A stretch of 64,000 nt of DNA from UTCHB3 sp964531325 (GTDB lineage Bacteria > Bacteroidota > Ignavibacteria > Ignavibacteriales > Ignavibacteriaceae): positions 1 to 64,000 of the forward strand of contig CAZHCW010000001.1 of NCBI GenBank assembly GCA_964531325.1, written 5' to 3'. Numbering within the stretch: position 1 is the stretch's first letter; each line of letters starts with the position of its first letter. The position numbers and the translations under genes are program-made. Below the pieces are notes generated by a model. It was not told the origin of the DNA. It saw only the letters and a program-made list of their open reading frames with translations, and did no database searches. Of this stretch, positions 36,717 through 45,347 are shown piece after piece.

Positions 36717-36753
36717 AAGGGAAGGTTGTCTCCTAAAGGATAGCCTTCCCTTT
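36717..36753 (+). terminator. Hairpin between pilin-like gene and pilC
   Basis: A 9-bp stem AAGGGAAGG / CCTTCCCTT (36717-36725 with 36744-36752) has additional pairing in the loop. The T-tract after it is short (TTTAAAT), so partial read-through into pilC is likely. This would keep subunit mRNA above that of the assembly genes. Confidence 0.65.
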
Positions 36754-36764
36754 AAATATGTTAT

Positions 36765-38204
36765 ATGATAGAGTTACGCTTCTCTGCTTCTAAAGCAAAC
36801 GGACAAATAATCAGCGGCTCTCTTTCTGCCAATTCTTATTCTGAAGGCAAAAAGAAGATTCAAAAACTCGCTGAAACAAACACCCTTTCGATCAGGTCGA
36901 TTGAAAAAAGGCGTACATTCCTCTATAAAGTGCAAAAGGGTACTGAAAAGCCAATCTTTGGTGAGCAGAAAGCCTTTAACAGGCAGGAAGTTACCGATGC
37001 ATTCACCAAATTAGGCTACAAAATCCATTATGTGCGTGGCAAACTGATTGACTATCAGGGCACTCCGGGTATGCAGGATATCCTGATGTATGTAAAAATC
37101 AGTGCCGAATTGCTCGACCAAAAACTCCCCTACGGTGAAATTTTAAATCTTCTTATAAACGATACCGCAAACAAAACCCTGAAAGAAACTCTTAAAGAGA
37201 TCAATCAGGAACTTAAAAAGGGAACCGACCCTGAACAGGTCTTCACTCGTTATCAAAATGTTTTTGGAAAATTTACAGCATTTATGCTTGGTCTCGCTGC
37301 CAAAAGTGGTAACATGGGCGAAATCTATCGTGCAACTGCAAAGTTTCTTGAGAGAAGAGCCGAGTTTAAGAAAAATCTTAAAAGTGCACTTGTAACTCCG
37401 ATTATAACATTACTCGTACTGTTTGGTGCAGTATTGTTTTATGTAATGTATATCTTCCCTGAAACTGCTAACATGTTTCTTAGATTTGGAATCGAATTGC
37501 CTCCTATGACAAAAGGAACTCTTCAAGCCAGCGATTTTTTAATGGCACATCCAATCTTAATATCGCTTATTGTTTTGGGACCCATTATTGGCTTTGTAGT
37601 CTTTGTTTCCACTGAACGGGGAAAATATCTTAAAGATAAATATATGTTGCGTATGCCGGTGATTGGAAATATTGTGCACAAAACTGCTATAGAAGTTTTT
37701 TGCAGAGTATTTTACACTCTCTACAGCGGTTCTGCAGAAAGTATCACTCCTTTAAGGATTTCTGCTGAAGCAACCGATAACAAATATTTTGAAGATAGAA
37801 TTAAAAGAGTTGCCATACCCATAATGACCAAACAGGGTGTTGGTATAACAGATGCTCTTGAAGCTACCGGAGTATTCACTGATACAGCCATTTCCCGTAT
37901 CCACTCAGGTGAAGAGACAGGAAATATTAAAAACAGTATGTTGCAACTCGCAAATTATTATGAGAGCGAAACAGTTTACAAGCTTAAAAATATCATCGAA
38001 CTGGTGCAAGTCATCATCGCTATGGTTATTATGCTTGTTATGACAGCCCTCACAGTAGTATCTGCCGAGACTGCAACTGTAAGTCCGAAACCTCCGGGCA
38101 CTCAAAATAAAGAAATTTTCCTGGATAAACAGAACGCACAATGGTCGATCCAAGACTGGAAACTGCTGACAAGATCGGATATACCCTTTTACGAAAAGGT
38201 ATAA
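36765..38204 (+). CDS. pilC: Type IV pilus inner-membrane platform protein PilC/GspF family
   Basis: A 479-residue GspF/PilC-family protein with two T2SSF domains (about 110-230 and 305-425) and transmembrane segments near 205-225, 255-275 and 400-420. The first domain has FMLGLAAKSGNMGEIY and the second GVFTDTAISRIHSGEETGNI, the two family repeats. In pilus systems it links the motor ATPases to the growing filament. An N-terminal extension of about 100 residues has no clear homology. The gene overlaps pilB by 64 bp, an unusually long overlap. Confidence 0.9.
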   Translation: MIELRFSASKANGQIISGSLSANSYSEGKKKIQKLAETNTLSIRSIEKRRTFLYKVQKGTEKPIFGEQKAFNRQEVTDAFTKLGYKIHYVRGKLIDYQGTPGMQDILMYVKISAELLDQKLPYGEILNLLINDTANKTLKETLKEINQELKKGTDPEQVFTRYQNVFGKFTAFMLGLAAKSGNMGEIYRATAKFLERRAEFKKNLKSALVTPIITLLVLFGAVLFYVMYIFPETANMFLRFGIELPPMTKGTLQASDFLMAHPILISLIVLGPIIGFVVFVSTERGKYLKDKYMLRMPVIGNIVHKTAIEVFCRVFYTLYSGSAESITPLRISAEATDNKYFEDRIKRVAIPIMTKQGVGITDALEATGVFTDTAISRIHSGEETGNIKNSMLQLANYYESETVYKLKNIIELVQVIIAMVIMLVMTALTVVSAETATVSPKPPGTQNKEIFLDKQNAQWSIQDWKLLTRSDIPFYEKV

Positions 38205-39934
38205 TTGATGTTCAGACCCTAGAAAAAGCCCTCGACGCCAAGGCGAACGATGTAAACAAGATCAAACGGAATCTTGCACAAATACTTGTGGAAGATTTTA
38301 AGTATGATCACGACACCGTATTTGCCGAGGTGGCATCGTTGTATGCTTTCAGGGATTTTGATACCATTGCCGATAGATATACCGACGAAAAAATTGAAGA
38401 GCTCAAAAAATATATAAAATCCCTGCCTGATTCGCTTCAGCAACTGATGTCGTTGCAAAAAGTTATTCCTCTCCTTTTTGATCCAGTGATCAAAGATAAA
38501 ATGATTCTCGGTGCGGTTGACCCCACAAACAAAAAGATATCAAAAATTGCCTTCGACCTGAAAGCCAAAAAATATGAAGTAACCTTCATAAAAAAGGCGA
38601 AATATGAGAAATTAATATCTCATATTAATCCTGTGGAAAACGAATTCCTTAAGAATATCGAAGACCTCCCGCAGGAGATAATAACTGATACTCCTGATGA
38701 CTCACAATTGGATGAAGAAGCCCTTGAAGCAGAGATCAACAAAAGTGCTTTAATCAATCTGATCGAAGCTGCCCTGGTTGAGGGGACAAGAAAAGGGGTT
38801 TCGGATATTCATATTGTGCCCGCAGGAGCCAAACGAACCGACCTGATGTTCAGGATTGATGGTAATTTACAGATTTGGTACACCCAGGAGAATACTTACC
38901 CTGAAGCTGTTATCGCTGTGATTAAAGACAGGGCAAAAGGGCTCGACAGATTTGAAAGGGAGAAAGCCCAAGACGGTTTTATTCAAAGGGAGATTGACGG
39001 AACAGTTATTCGTTTCCGTGTTTCAATCCTTCCGATGGTGGGAACTGAACTTAAAAGTAAATTTGAATCAATTGTAATTCGTATTCTCGATGACAGAAAA
39101 GTTATCACCGATCTTAATAAACTTGGTCTTGCCGGTTATGCCAGAACCGCCTTTGATGATGCAATCAGAAAACCACAGGGGATGATTATCCTTACAGGTC
39201 CTACAGGAAGTGGTAAAAGTACCACTCTTGTTGCTGCACTATATCAGGTTATCGATCCAACAGTTAATGTGCTTACAGTTGAGGATCCTGTTGAGTATGT
39301 TATCAAAGGTGCCCGTCAGTTAAAGATCGGGCACAAAATGAATTTTGAACAGGCGATCAGAGCTATTCTACGGCATGACCCCGATATCGTTCTCGTAGGT
39401 GAGATGCGTGACAAGGAAACTGCCGAGGTTGCTATAAAACTCGCAAATACAGGTCACTTAACCTTCTCCACACTTCACACAAATGATGCCCCTTCTGCCG
39501 TATCAAGGCTTTATAAAATGGGTATTGAGCCTTTCCTTATTGCTTACGCAATTAATATCATTGTTGCCCAGCGACTTATCAGACGGCTATGCGTCGATTG
39601 TAAAAGGAAGATGACTCAATTCGATCATGCGGTTATGGAGTTGCTGGGATTGGATGAAGAAGAGTGGAAACAATATGATGTTTACGAACCTGTGGGATGC
39701 CCAAAGTGTTCCGGAAGTGGTTACAAGGGTAGAATTGCCATCCACGAAGCTCTTTATTTCACAAAAGAGTTAAAGCGAGTTATCGTTTCTTCCGGTGAAG
39801 AAGTGGATGAGGAGCGGTTGAAAGCACAAGCTAAAAAGGACGGTTCACTCAATTTGCGTGAAACGGGCCTTGAAAAAGTTAAACTCGGATTGACTTCATT
39901 TGATGAAGTTATAACCGGAACTATGGAAGATTGA
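38141..39934 (+). CDS. pilB: Type IV pilus assembly ATPase PilB/GspE
   Basis: A 597-residue extension ATPase. The N-terminal MshEN-like domain starts IGYTLLRKGIIDVQTLEKAL, then comes the N2 region and the T2SSE ATPase. Walker A is GPTGSGKSTT (about 352-361), Walker B DIVLVGEMRDKETAE, and the His box FSTLHTNDAPSA. A zinc tetracysteine (CVDC and CPKC with GSGYKGR, about 484-530) marks PilB/GspE-type assembly motors. The ATG at 38141 lies 64 bp inside pilC; the conserved N-terminus requires a start at or near there. It works with PilC and the PilMNO platform. Confidence 0.93.
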   Translation: MVDPRLETADKIGYTLLRKGIIDVQTLEKALDAKANDVNKIKRNLAQILVEDFKYDHDTVFAEVASLYAFRDFDTIADRYTDEKIEELKKYIKSLPDSLQQLMSLQKVIPLLFDPVIKDKMILGAVDPTNKKISKIAFDLKAKKYEVTFIKKAKYEKLISHINPVENEFLKNIEDLPQEIITDTPDDSQLDEEALEAEINKSALINLIEAALVEGTRKGVSDIHIVPAGAKRTDLMFRIDGNLQIWYTQENTYPEAVIAVIKDRAKGLDRFEREKAQDGFIQREIDGTVIRFRVSILPMVGTELKSKFESIVIRILDDRKVITDLNKLGLAGYARTAFDDAIRKPQGMIILTGPTGSGKSTTLVAALYQVIDPTVNVLTVEDPVEYVIKGARQLKIGHKMNFEQAIRAILRHDPDIVLVGEMRDKETAEVAIKLANTGHLTFSTLHTNDAPSAVSRLYKMGIEPFLIAYAINIIVAQRLIRRLCVDCKRKMTQFDHAVMELLGLDEEEWKQYDVYEPVGCPKCSGSGYKGRIAIHEALYFTKELKRVIVSSGEEVDEERLKAQAKKDGSLNLRETGLEKVKLGLTSFDEVITGTMED

Positions 39935-40016
39935 AAGTTAAATCCCGAATTCTCATTCTTTTTTTTTATATTTTGAGTTAATATACTCGTTTTTTACATC
40001 CAAATTAAACTGAGAA

Positions 40017-41264
40017 ATGATGTTATCTTTAGATCAGATTTTAAATACCGCAAAACCTCTGCTTAACTCTATCACGAGTCAGATACCGAGGTCTGTCATC
40101 AGCGCAGAAAGAATCCCTTTTCTCGTTAATCTGGTAGCGGGTTTAGATTACAATGGCAAGGGCGTCTTGCTCGATCTAATGAATTCAATCCTGTTGATGA
40201 TGATAAAAAAAGAGGCATCTGATATCGAATTTGGAGGACTTGCTACACAAAAGCAGATATGGCTCAGAATTCATGGTAAAAAAGACAGGATCCCCGATCT
40301 TCCTTCATTTTCAGAAGATGAAACTGCTGTAGTTATTATAAATCTCTTAAGTGACAAGCAGAAACAGGTATTACTCCAAAATAAAAATATCGACTTCTCC
40401 CATTCTTTTACCGCCGGTGACCCGGTTAGAACCTTTAGATTCAGAGCCGACGCGTATTATGACATGGATTCGTTGGCACTCAATATGAGAGCCATCTCCC
40501 CTGTGGTAAGAAAAATTGAAACCATGGGATTTAGTAAGATAGCACTCCAATCGATGCATCACCTCTATATTAAACAAGGGCTTGTGTTGATTACGGGTAT
40601 TACCGGTTCGGGAAAGTCTTCAACACTTGATGCTATTGTGGATATGCACAATGAAACAGATAACGCTCAGGTTATCGTTATTGCTCAACCAATAGAATTT
40701 GTACACATTTCAAAAAAATGTATTATAAGACACCGGGAAGTGGGTAAAGATGTAGCTTCCTTTAAAGATGGCGTAATTCAGTCACTCAGACAGGATCCCG
40801 ATATCATCATCATTGGTGAAATGAGGGACCCTGAAACCATTATGGCATCCCTTGAGGTAGCCGATACCGGGCACAAAGTTTTTTCAACTTTACATACATC
40901 TTCAGCTGTGGAATCTATCGACAGAATTATTGCCGAGGTGCATCCTAATGAACAACCTCGCGTAAGACACAGACTCGCAGATGTATTAACTGTAATCATT
41001 TCACAAAAATTGTTGCCCAGTCTCGATGGCAAACGGGTTATGGCAAAAGAAGTTTTGGTGATGACACCGAATATTCAGGCTGCAATCAAAAACAATAACT
41101 CGGGTGAAATATATATGATGATCAACCAGGGCTCTGCCCAGGGGATGATTACCATGGAACAGGATATTAAAAATTTATATATGGCAAAAAAGATATCGCT
41201 CGACACAGCCATATCCTACGCTAACCAAAAAGGAAGAATGAAACAAATCCTGGGTGTGGTGTAG
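40017..41264 (+). CDS. pilT: PilT-like type IV pilus ATPase
   Basis: A 415-residue hexameric secretion-family ATPase of the PilT type. It has Walker A GITGSGKSS (about 193-201), Walker B IIIIGEMRDPETI and the His box FSTLHTSSAVES, and it lacks the tetracysteine of PilB. PilT motors retract pili. It carries a roughly 100-residue N-terminal part that includes a PAS-like/GspE-N region. It starts ATGATG at 40017/40020 and sits 82 bp after pilB. Its presence implies a dynamic pilus able to pull. It directly abuts the next gene. Confidence 0.9.
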   Translation: MMLSLDQILNTAKPLLNSITSQIPRSVISAERIPFLVNLVAGLDYNGKGVLLDLMNSILLMMIKKEASDIEFGGLATQKQIWLRIHGKKDRIPDLPSFSEDETAVVIINLLSDKQKQVLLQNKNIDFSHSFTAGDPVRTFRFRADAYYDMDSLALNMRAISPVVRKIETMGFSKIALQSMHHLYIKQGLVLITGITGSGKSSTLDAIVDMHNETDNAQVIVIAQPIEFVHISKKCIIRHREVGKDVASFKDGVIQSLRQDPDIIIIGEMRDPETIMASLEVADTGHKVFSTLHTSSAVESIDRIIAEVHPNEQPRVRHRLADVLTVIISQKLLPSLDGKRVMAKEVLVMTPNIQAAIKNNNSGEIYMMINQGSAQGMITMEQDIKNLYMAKKISLDTAISYANQKGRMKQILGVV

Positions 41265-42791
41265 ATGGCAGCAAAGCATGTCTTTTGTCTATATCTCGAA
41301 GGTTCCGACAGTAAAGCGGCATTGTTTGAAATAAATGATGCCGGAGTAAAATTCCTTCGCGGAATATCTGCTGAAATTAACCGACCGGATGAACACACAT
41401 TTGAAGACCCCTCTCTGCAGTTTGAGTCATCTGAATTAAAGATGACCGAGGATGCCGACCTGGGGCTTACAACTCATGATGATTTTGATCAGGGGTATAT
41501 CAGGTCTGTAAGCACTCTCCTGCTTGGGGTGGATCTCTCAAAATTAGTGGTTATTCCTGTTATCACCGAACCCTATGTAAGTTTCCAAAGACCCGACAAG
41601 GGTGAAACCCAAATATTTAAAAAAGAGGTGATCGAGAAGATCGACGCTGCCAACAATTCTATTGATATGGCAGATGGTGGCAAAATGACGATTGTGCCAA
41701 GTTCGGATCTGTCTTACATCAACCTGATCGATTCCATCGCTTTAGCGAATGGCAAAAAGCAGATAAAAGTACCTTGTGTTAAGGCTGCAGATACTTCTCT
41801 TAGTTTTTATCTGTCAACAAAGTTTAATTTTGCTCTTTCCGACTATACTCTTGTTCTCTATATCGGAAAAGAATACAGCAGGATGATCTTCCTGATGGGT
41901 GATCAAGTGAAACATATCGCTCCGATGCTTAATATCGGCAAAAGCAATATCGATTCATTTGACATCTTTTCGTCTAAAATTATGCTTGAGATGGAAAATG
42001 GCGACATATCCATTCTCGATAATATCGTTGTCTGCGGGGAAGACTGGAGTGAAACACTACCTGATTTACTCCGTAGCACTTTCCCTCGATCGAGAATAAC
42101 TGGTATAGATTTTGACGATATTGATACTTCATTGCTCGACAGGGATATCGAAGAAAACATCTCGATGTTCAGTGTTCCAATTGCGGCAGCAGTTGAATAT
42201 TCAAAAGAGCTGAAAAAGGAACACAAAGGAATAAATCTGATCCCTTCCATGTTGGTAGAGAGGCAAAAAACCTTTCCTCTTGCATGGCACGGTTATCTTG
42301 TAATTCTGGTTCTCTTTGCTTTGTCTGTCTTGGTCACCGGTAATATCCTCCAAAAGATGAATGAAATTGCGACTCTCGACAAAGAAATTGCAGTTCTAAC
42401 AGAGCAGCAGCGTCAGTACAAAGCTTTACTTGATGAAATTTCGAACTATGATGCAAAAGTAAAAGGTTTTGATGAAACCCAGGCCGTCTTGGACAGTGTA
42501 ACGAAAGATGCAGGTGCATGGCAAAAGTATATCAGAAAAATAGCAGGATTTGTTGAACAACGCAGGAGTATGTGGATTACCGGAATCAACGCACCCGAGC
42601 CAAACAGAATTGATATCTTCGGATTTAGTAGAAACCGCCCTTTGGTTAGTGAATTTACGCAGTTCCTCGATGGAGCAATCCTTCAGGGAGTTACTTCTGA
42701 AAAAATCTCAAACGAACGGGTTCAAAAATTTTCCATTATCGTATCAGATACCTTAGCGAAAGCACCGGATGGAACGCAAGTCAAAAAATAG
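41265..42791 (+). CDS. PilM-PilN fusion protein
   Basis: A 508-residue fusion. Residues 1-315 form an actin-like PilM-type module (DYTLVLYIGKEYSRMIFL, and the late EENISMFSVPIAAAVEYS). From about 320 comes the PilN hallmark KGINLIPSMLVERQ, one transmembrane helix (about 340-360), a coiled coil and a ferredoxin-like periplasmic domain. In most bacteria PilM (cytoplasmic ring) and PilN (its membrane partner, which binds it by the INLIP peptide) are separate; here they are covalently joined. It begins at the base right after the pilT stop and overlaps the next gene by 23 bp. Confidence 0.8.
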   Translation: MAAKHVFCLYLEGSDSKAALFEINDAGVKFLRGISAEINRPDEHTFEDPSLQFESSELKMTEDADLGLTTHDDFDQGYIRSVSTLLLGVDLSKLVVIPVITEPYVSFQRPDKGETQIFKKEVIEKIDAANNSIDMADGGKMTIVPSSDLSYINLIDSIALANGKKQIKVPCVKAADTSLSFYLSTKFNFALSDYTLVLYIGKEYSRMIFLMGDQVKHIAPMLNIGKSNIDSFDIFSSKIMLEMENGDISILDNIVVCGEDWSETLPDLLRSTFPRSRITGIDFDDIDTSLLDRDIEENISMFSVPIAAAVEYSKELKKEHKGINLIPSMLVERQKTFPLAWHGYLVILVLFALSVLVTGNILQKMNEIATLDKEIAVLTEQQRQYKALLDEISNYDAKVKGFDETQAVLDSVTKDAGAWQKYIRKIAGFVEQRRSMWITGINAPEPNRIDIFGFSRNRPLVSEFTQFLDGAILQGVTSEKISNERVQKFSIIVSDTLAKAPDGTQVKK

Positions 42792-43680
42792 CTTAATCAT
42801 CGGTATTCTGGTTATTCTGGTACTCATAGTATGGGCTATCCTCCACTTCTTTGTGTTTGGAGGAAAGATAAAAGATAAAAATCTCCAGTTAAAAAAACTT
42901 AGAGAAAGTAATGCTCAGTATGACACTGCTTCTTTGAATGCTCAACTCGATACACTCAAATGGAAATTTGTTGCTCTCGATTCCCTTTTGGCATTAAGAA
43001 AATATAATGTGCCGATGGATATCCATCAATCAAAATTCTACTCATTTTTGGCTGCTCAAACTCCGGGGCTTTCGGACCTGAGTTATGTAAATATGGAATA
43101 TGCCGGAATGGAGATGGAAGGTTCGTTTGTCGTCCAAAAATATAAACTAAGCGGACAATCATCTTTTAGTGAGCTTTGGAAATTGATCTTTGCGATTGAA
43201 GAAAGTAAAGAACTGAAAAAAGTTAAGGGGGTTTCGTTCAGCCAGAATGTTGTCTTCGATGAAGATAAATCACCATACTATTTTGTCAATTTTTCGTTCG
43301 AGGTCAGGGTTTATTCTTCACCTGACGATCGCTTTACTTCTTCCAGATTTTCTGAAAATGATTTAAAAGCAGGAAATATTTACAATATTTTTTATCCGGT
43401 TATCCGTACAGAAATCGAACCAAATATTTATGATTTGCTCGATGTTAAAAATTCCAAACTGCTAGCTTTGCTTCCTGATGGAGCATTCCTGATGGATGAA
43501 AGAGGAAGAACATATGTTCTTGCCGAAGGTGATGAAGTCTACCTTGGCTTCCTTACTTCTATCGATAGAGAAAACAACAGTGTTACATTCGTGCTGAATA
43601 AAGGTGGGGTGATTGAAACAGTCACAATCAGATTACTTCAGGAATCTGACCATACACAGCAACAAGAAACAACGAGGTGA
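42769..43680 (+). CDS. PilO-like protein with PilP-like C-terminus
   Basis: A 303-residue inner-membrane protein. A short cytoplasmic tail and one transmembrane helix (about 8-30) lead to a coiled coil (about 35-75) and a ferredoxin-like PilO domain (about 80-190). The C-terminal part (about 200-303: NIYNIFYPVIRTEIE, LLALLPDGAFLMDERGRTYVL, EGDEVYLGFLTSID) has the beta-rich 'homology region' feel of PilP, which connects to the secretin. It thus may join the PilO and PilP functions. The gene overlaps the PilMN gene at its 5' end. Domain calls are from pattern and context. Confidence 0.7.
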   Translation: MERKSKNSLIIGILVILVLIVWAILHFFVFGGKIKDKNLQLKKLRESNAQYDTASLNAQLDTLKWKFVALDSLLALRKYNVPMDIHQSKFYSFLAAQTPGLSDLSYVNMEYAGMEMEGSFVVQKYKLSGQSSFSELWKLIFAIEESKELKKVKGVSFSQNVVFDEDKSPYYFVNFSFEVRVYSSPDDRFTSSRFSENDLKAGNIYNIFYPVIRTEIEPNIYDLLDVKNSKLLALLPDGAFLMDERGRTYVLAEGDEVYLGFLTSIDRENNSVTFVLNKGGVIETVTIRLLQESDHTQQQETTR

Positions 43681-43684
43681 TCCA

Positions 43685-44944
43685 ATGAAAAAGTTTTTAA
43701 TCTTTTTGGTATTGACAGTTTTTCTGTCCTTTAGTTCTTCTGCTCAAAAAGACCTTGAAAAGGAAATGAGCCAGTATAACAGCCCCGATGAGGTTGTTAC
43801 TCTTTCTCAATCTATCTCGTATGATACTGCAATTGAAATCCTTTCAAAGATTTCGCTTAAAGTAACAGGCAGAAATATCGTTTCAACGATACAGAGTTCC
43901 GAACTTATCGGGCTTGAATTGACAAACATCAATTATATGAAAGCGTTGAAGATTCTCACTCAGTACAGAGGGCTGATCATAGAGGAAAAACCTGATGTAG
44001 TTGTAGTAAAACGACCAAACGAACCCGTTGTAGTAAAAGAGCCCGAACCACTCGCAAAAGATATTTACGCCCCAATCGGTGCAAGAGAAGTTAAAATTTC
44101 TGCCATCTTTTTTGAAGCTGACAACACTGCCCTAAGAGATAGAGGGATTAACTGGCAGGCACTCCTCTCCGACCCATCAAACGGTTTTGGAGTTGATCTT
44201 AAAACTTTTGGACAAACCACAACTGCAGATCAAACACCTACTGATTTCCTTGTTTCAGGCTCAACAAAATTAAATCTTGGAGACTTCAAAGGAAACCTGT
44301 TGGGTACTTTCAGATTCTTCGAGTCTGAAAATCTTGGCGAGATTATTGCAAATCCATCTATCACTGTAAGAAGCGGTGAACTCGGAAAAATACAAATCGG
44401 TTCAGATTTTTCTATTAAACAAAGAGATTTTGCCGGTAATGTAACCGATCAGTTCTTCTCAACCGGTTCTATTATAGATGTAACTCCTCATGTCTATAAT
44501 GAAGATGGAATCGATTATGTTGTGTTGAGGCTCGCAGTTGAAAGAAGTACTGCTTTCCCAAGTGAACTTTCAACTGAAATAAGAAAAACCAAGGCTAACT
44601 CGCAGCTACTTATGTTAAATGGCGAGGAAACCGTGATTGGTGGTCTTTATGTTACTGATGAAACTTATGTCAGAACCGGAATTCCGATTCTAAAGGATTT
44701 GCCATGGTGGGTTTTTGGTATCAGATATCTGGCTGGTGCTGATCAGAAAAAAATTACTAAAAAAGAGATTATTATCGTAATAAAGACCGAACTGCTGCCA
44801 ACTCTAAAAGACAGGATGAAAATCATGGCTGACAAAAATCAGTTTAAAGAGAAACTTGATGAGCACAGGTCAGTTAATGATAAGATACAAGAACAAAGCC
44901 CAAACAAACACATAAAAAACGGTGAAGAACCGGAAAAGAAATAG
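43685..44944 (+). CDS. pilQ: PilQ/GspD-type secretin (short)
   Basis: A 419-residue outer-membrane secretin. A signal peptide (KKFLIFLVLTVFLSFSSSA) precedes one N-domain (about 40-120, with ELIGLELTNINYMKALKIL) and the secretin beta-barrel domain (about 145-400). The barrel shows VKISAIFFEADNTALRDRGINW, LGEIIANPSITVRSG, and the late GGLYVTDETYVRTGIPILKDLPW, the secretin signature. It is shorter than typical PilQ and lacks AMIN domains. ATG at 43685 is fixed by a strong SD, GAGGTG (43674-43679), that overlaps the stop of the previous gene; an upstream in-frame start at 43613 would spoil the signal peptide. Confidence 0.9.
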   Translation: MKKFLIFLVLTVFLSFSSSAQKDLEKEMSQYNSPDEVVTLSQSISYDTAIEILSKISLKVTGRNIVSTIQSSELIGLELTNINYMKALKILTQYRGLIIEEKPDVVVVKRPNEPVVVKEPEPLAKDIYAPIGAREVKISAIFFEADNTALRDRGINWQALLSDPSNGFGVDLKTFGQTTTADQTPTDFLVSGSTKLNLGDFKGNLLGTFRFFESENLGEIIANPSITVRSGELGKIQIGSDFSIKQRDFAGNVTDQFFSTGSIIDVTPHVYNEDGIDYVVLRLAVERSTAFPSELSTEIRKTKANSQLLMLNGEETVIGGLYVTDETYVRTGIPILKDLPWWVFGIRYLAGADQKKITKKEIIIVIKTELLPTLKDRMKIMADKNQFKEKLDEHRSVNDKIQEQSPNKHIKNGEEPEKK

Positions 44945-44985
44945 ATTATAATCAAAAAATTTTAAAAACGAAGTAAAATTAAAAC

Positions 44986-45345
44986 ATGGAAACAATCCTT
45001 ATTGTTGATGATGAGATTAATCTAAGTCAGATCCTTAAAGAAGAATTGACTGAAGTAGGCTACACTGTAACAACAGTGGATTCTGCCGAAAAAGCTCTTG
45101 AGTATCTGAAGGAGAACAGGATTGATCTTATGCTCCTCGATCTTAATATGCCGGAGAAAGACGGCTATTATGTTCTTGAAACGATGGAGAGGGAAGGAAT
45201 TGTCTTAAAAGTTATTGTTCTTACAGCTTACGCTGATCTTACCTCAGCGATTAGATCTGCAAAACTTGGTGCTAGCGACTTCATAACAAAGCCTTACGAT
45301 CTGGATGAGTTGCTTGTCTCAATCAGAAAAGTGCTTTACATGTAG
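44986..45345 (+). CDS. Single-domain response regulator (CheY-like)
   Basis: A 119-residue receiver domain with no output domain. The acidic pocket is IVDDE (Asp8/Asp9), the phospho-acceptor is Asp52 in LLDLNMPEKDG, and Thr in LTAYADL and Lys in ITKPYD complete the active site. It lies 41 bp after the secretin gene on the same strand, so it may control pilus function by protein contact. The hybrid kinase gene converges with it, ending 2 bp away. Confidence 0.93.
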   Translation: METILIVDDEINLSQILKEELTEVGYTVTTVDSAEKALEYLKENRIDLMLLDLNMPEKDGYYVLETMEREGIVLKVIVLTAYADLTSAIRSAKLGASDFITKPYDLDELLVSIRKVLYM

Positions 45346-45347
45346 TA

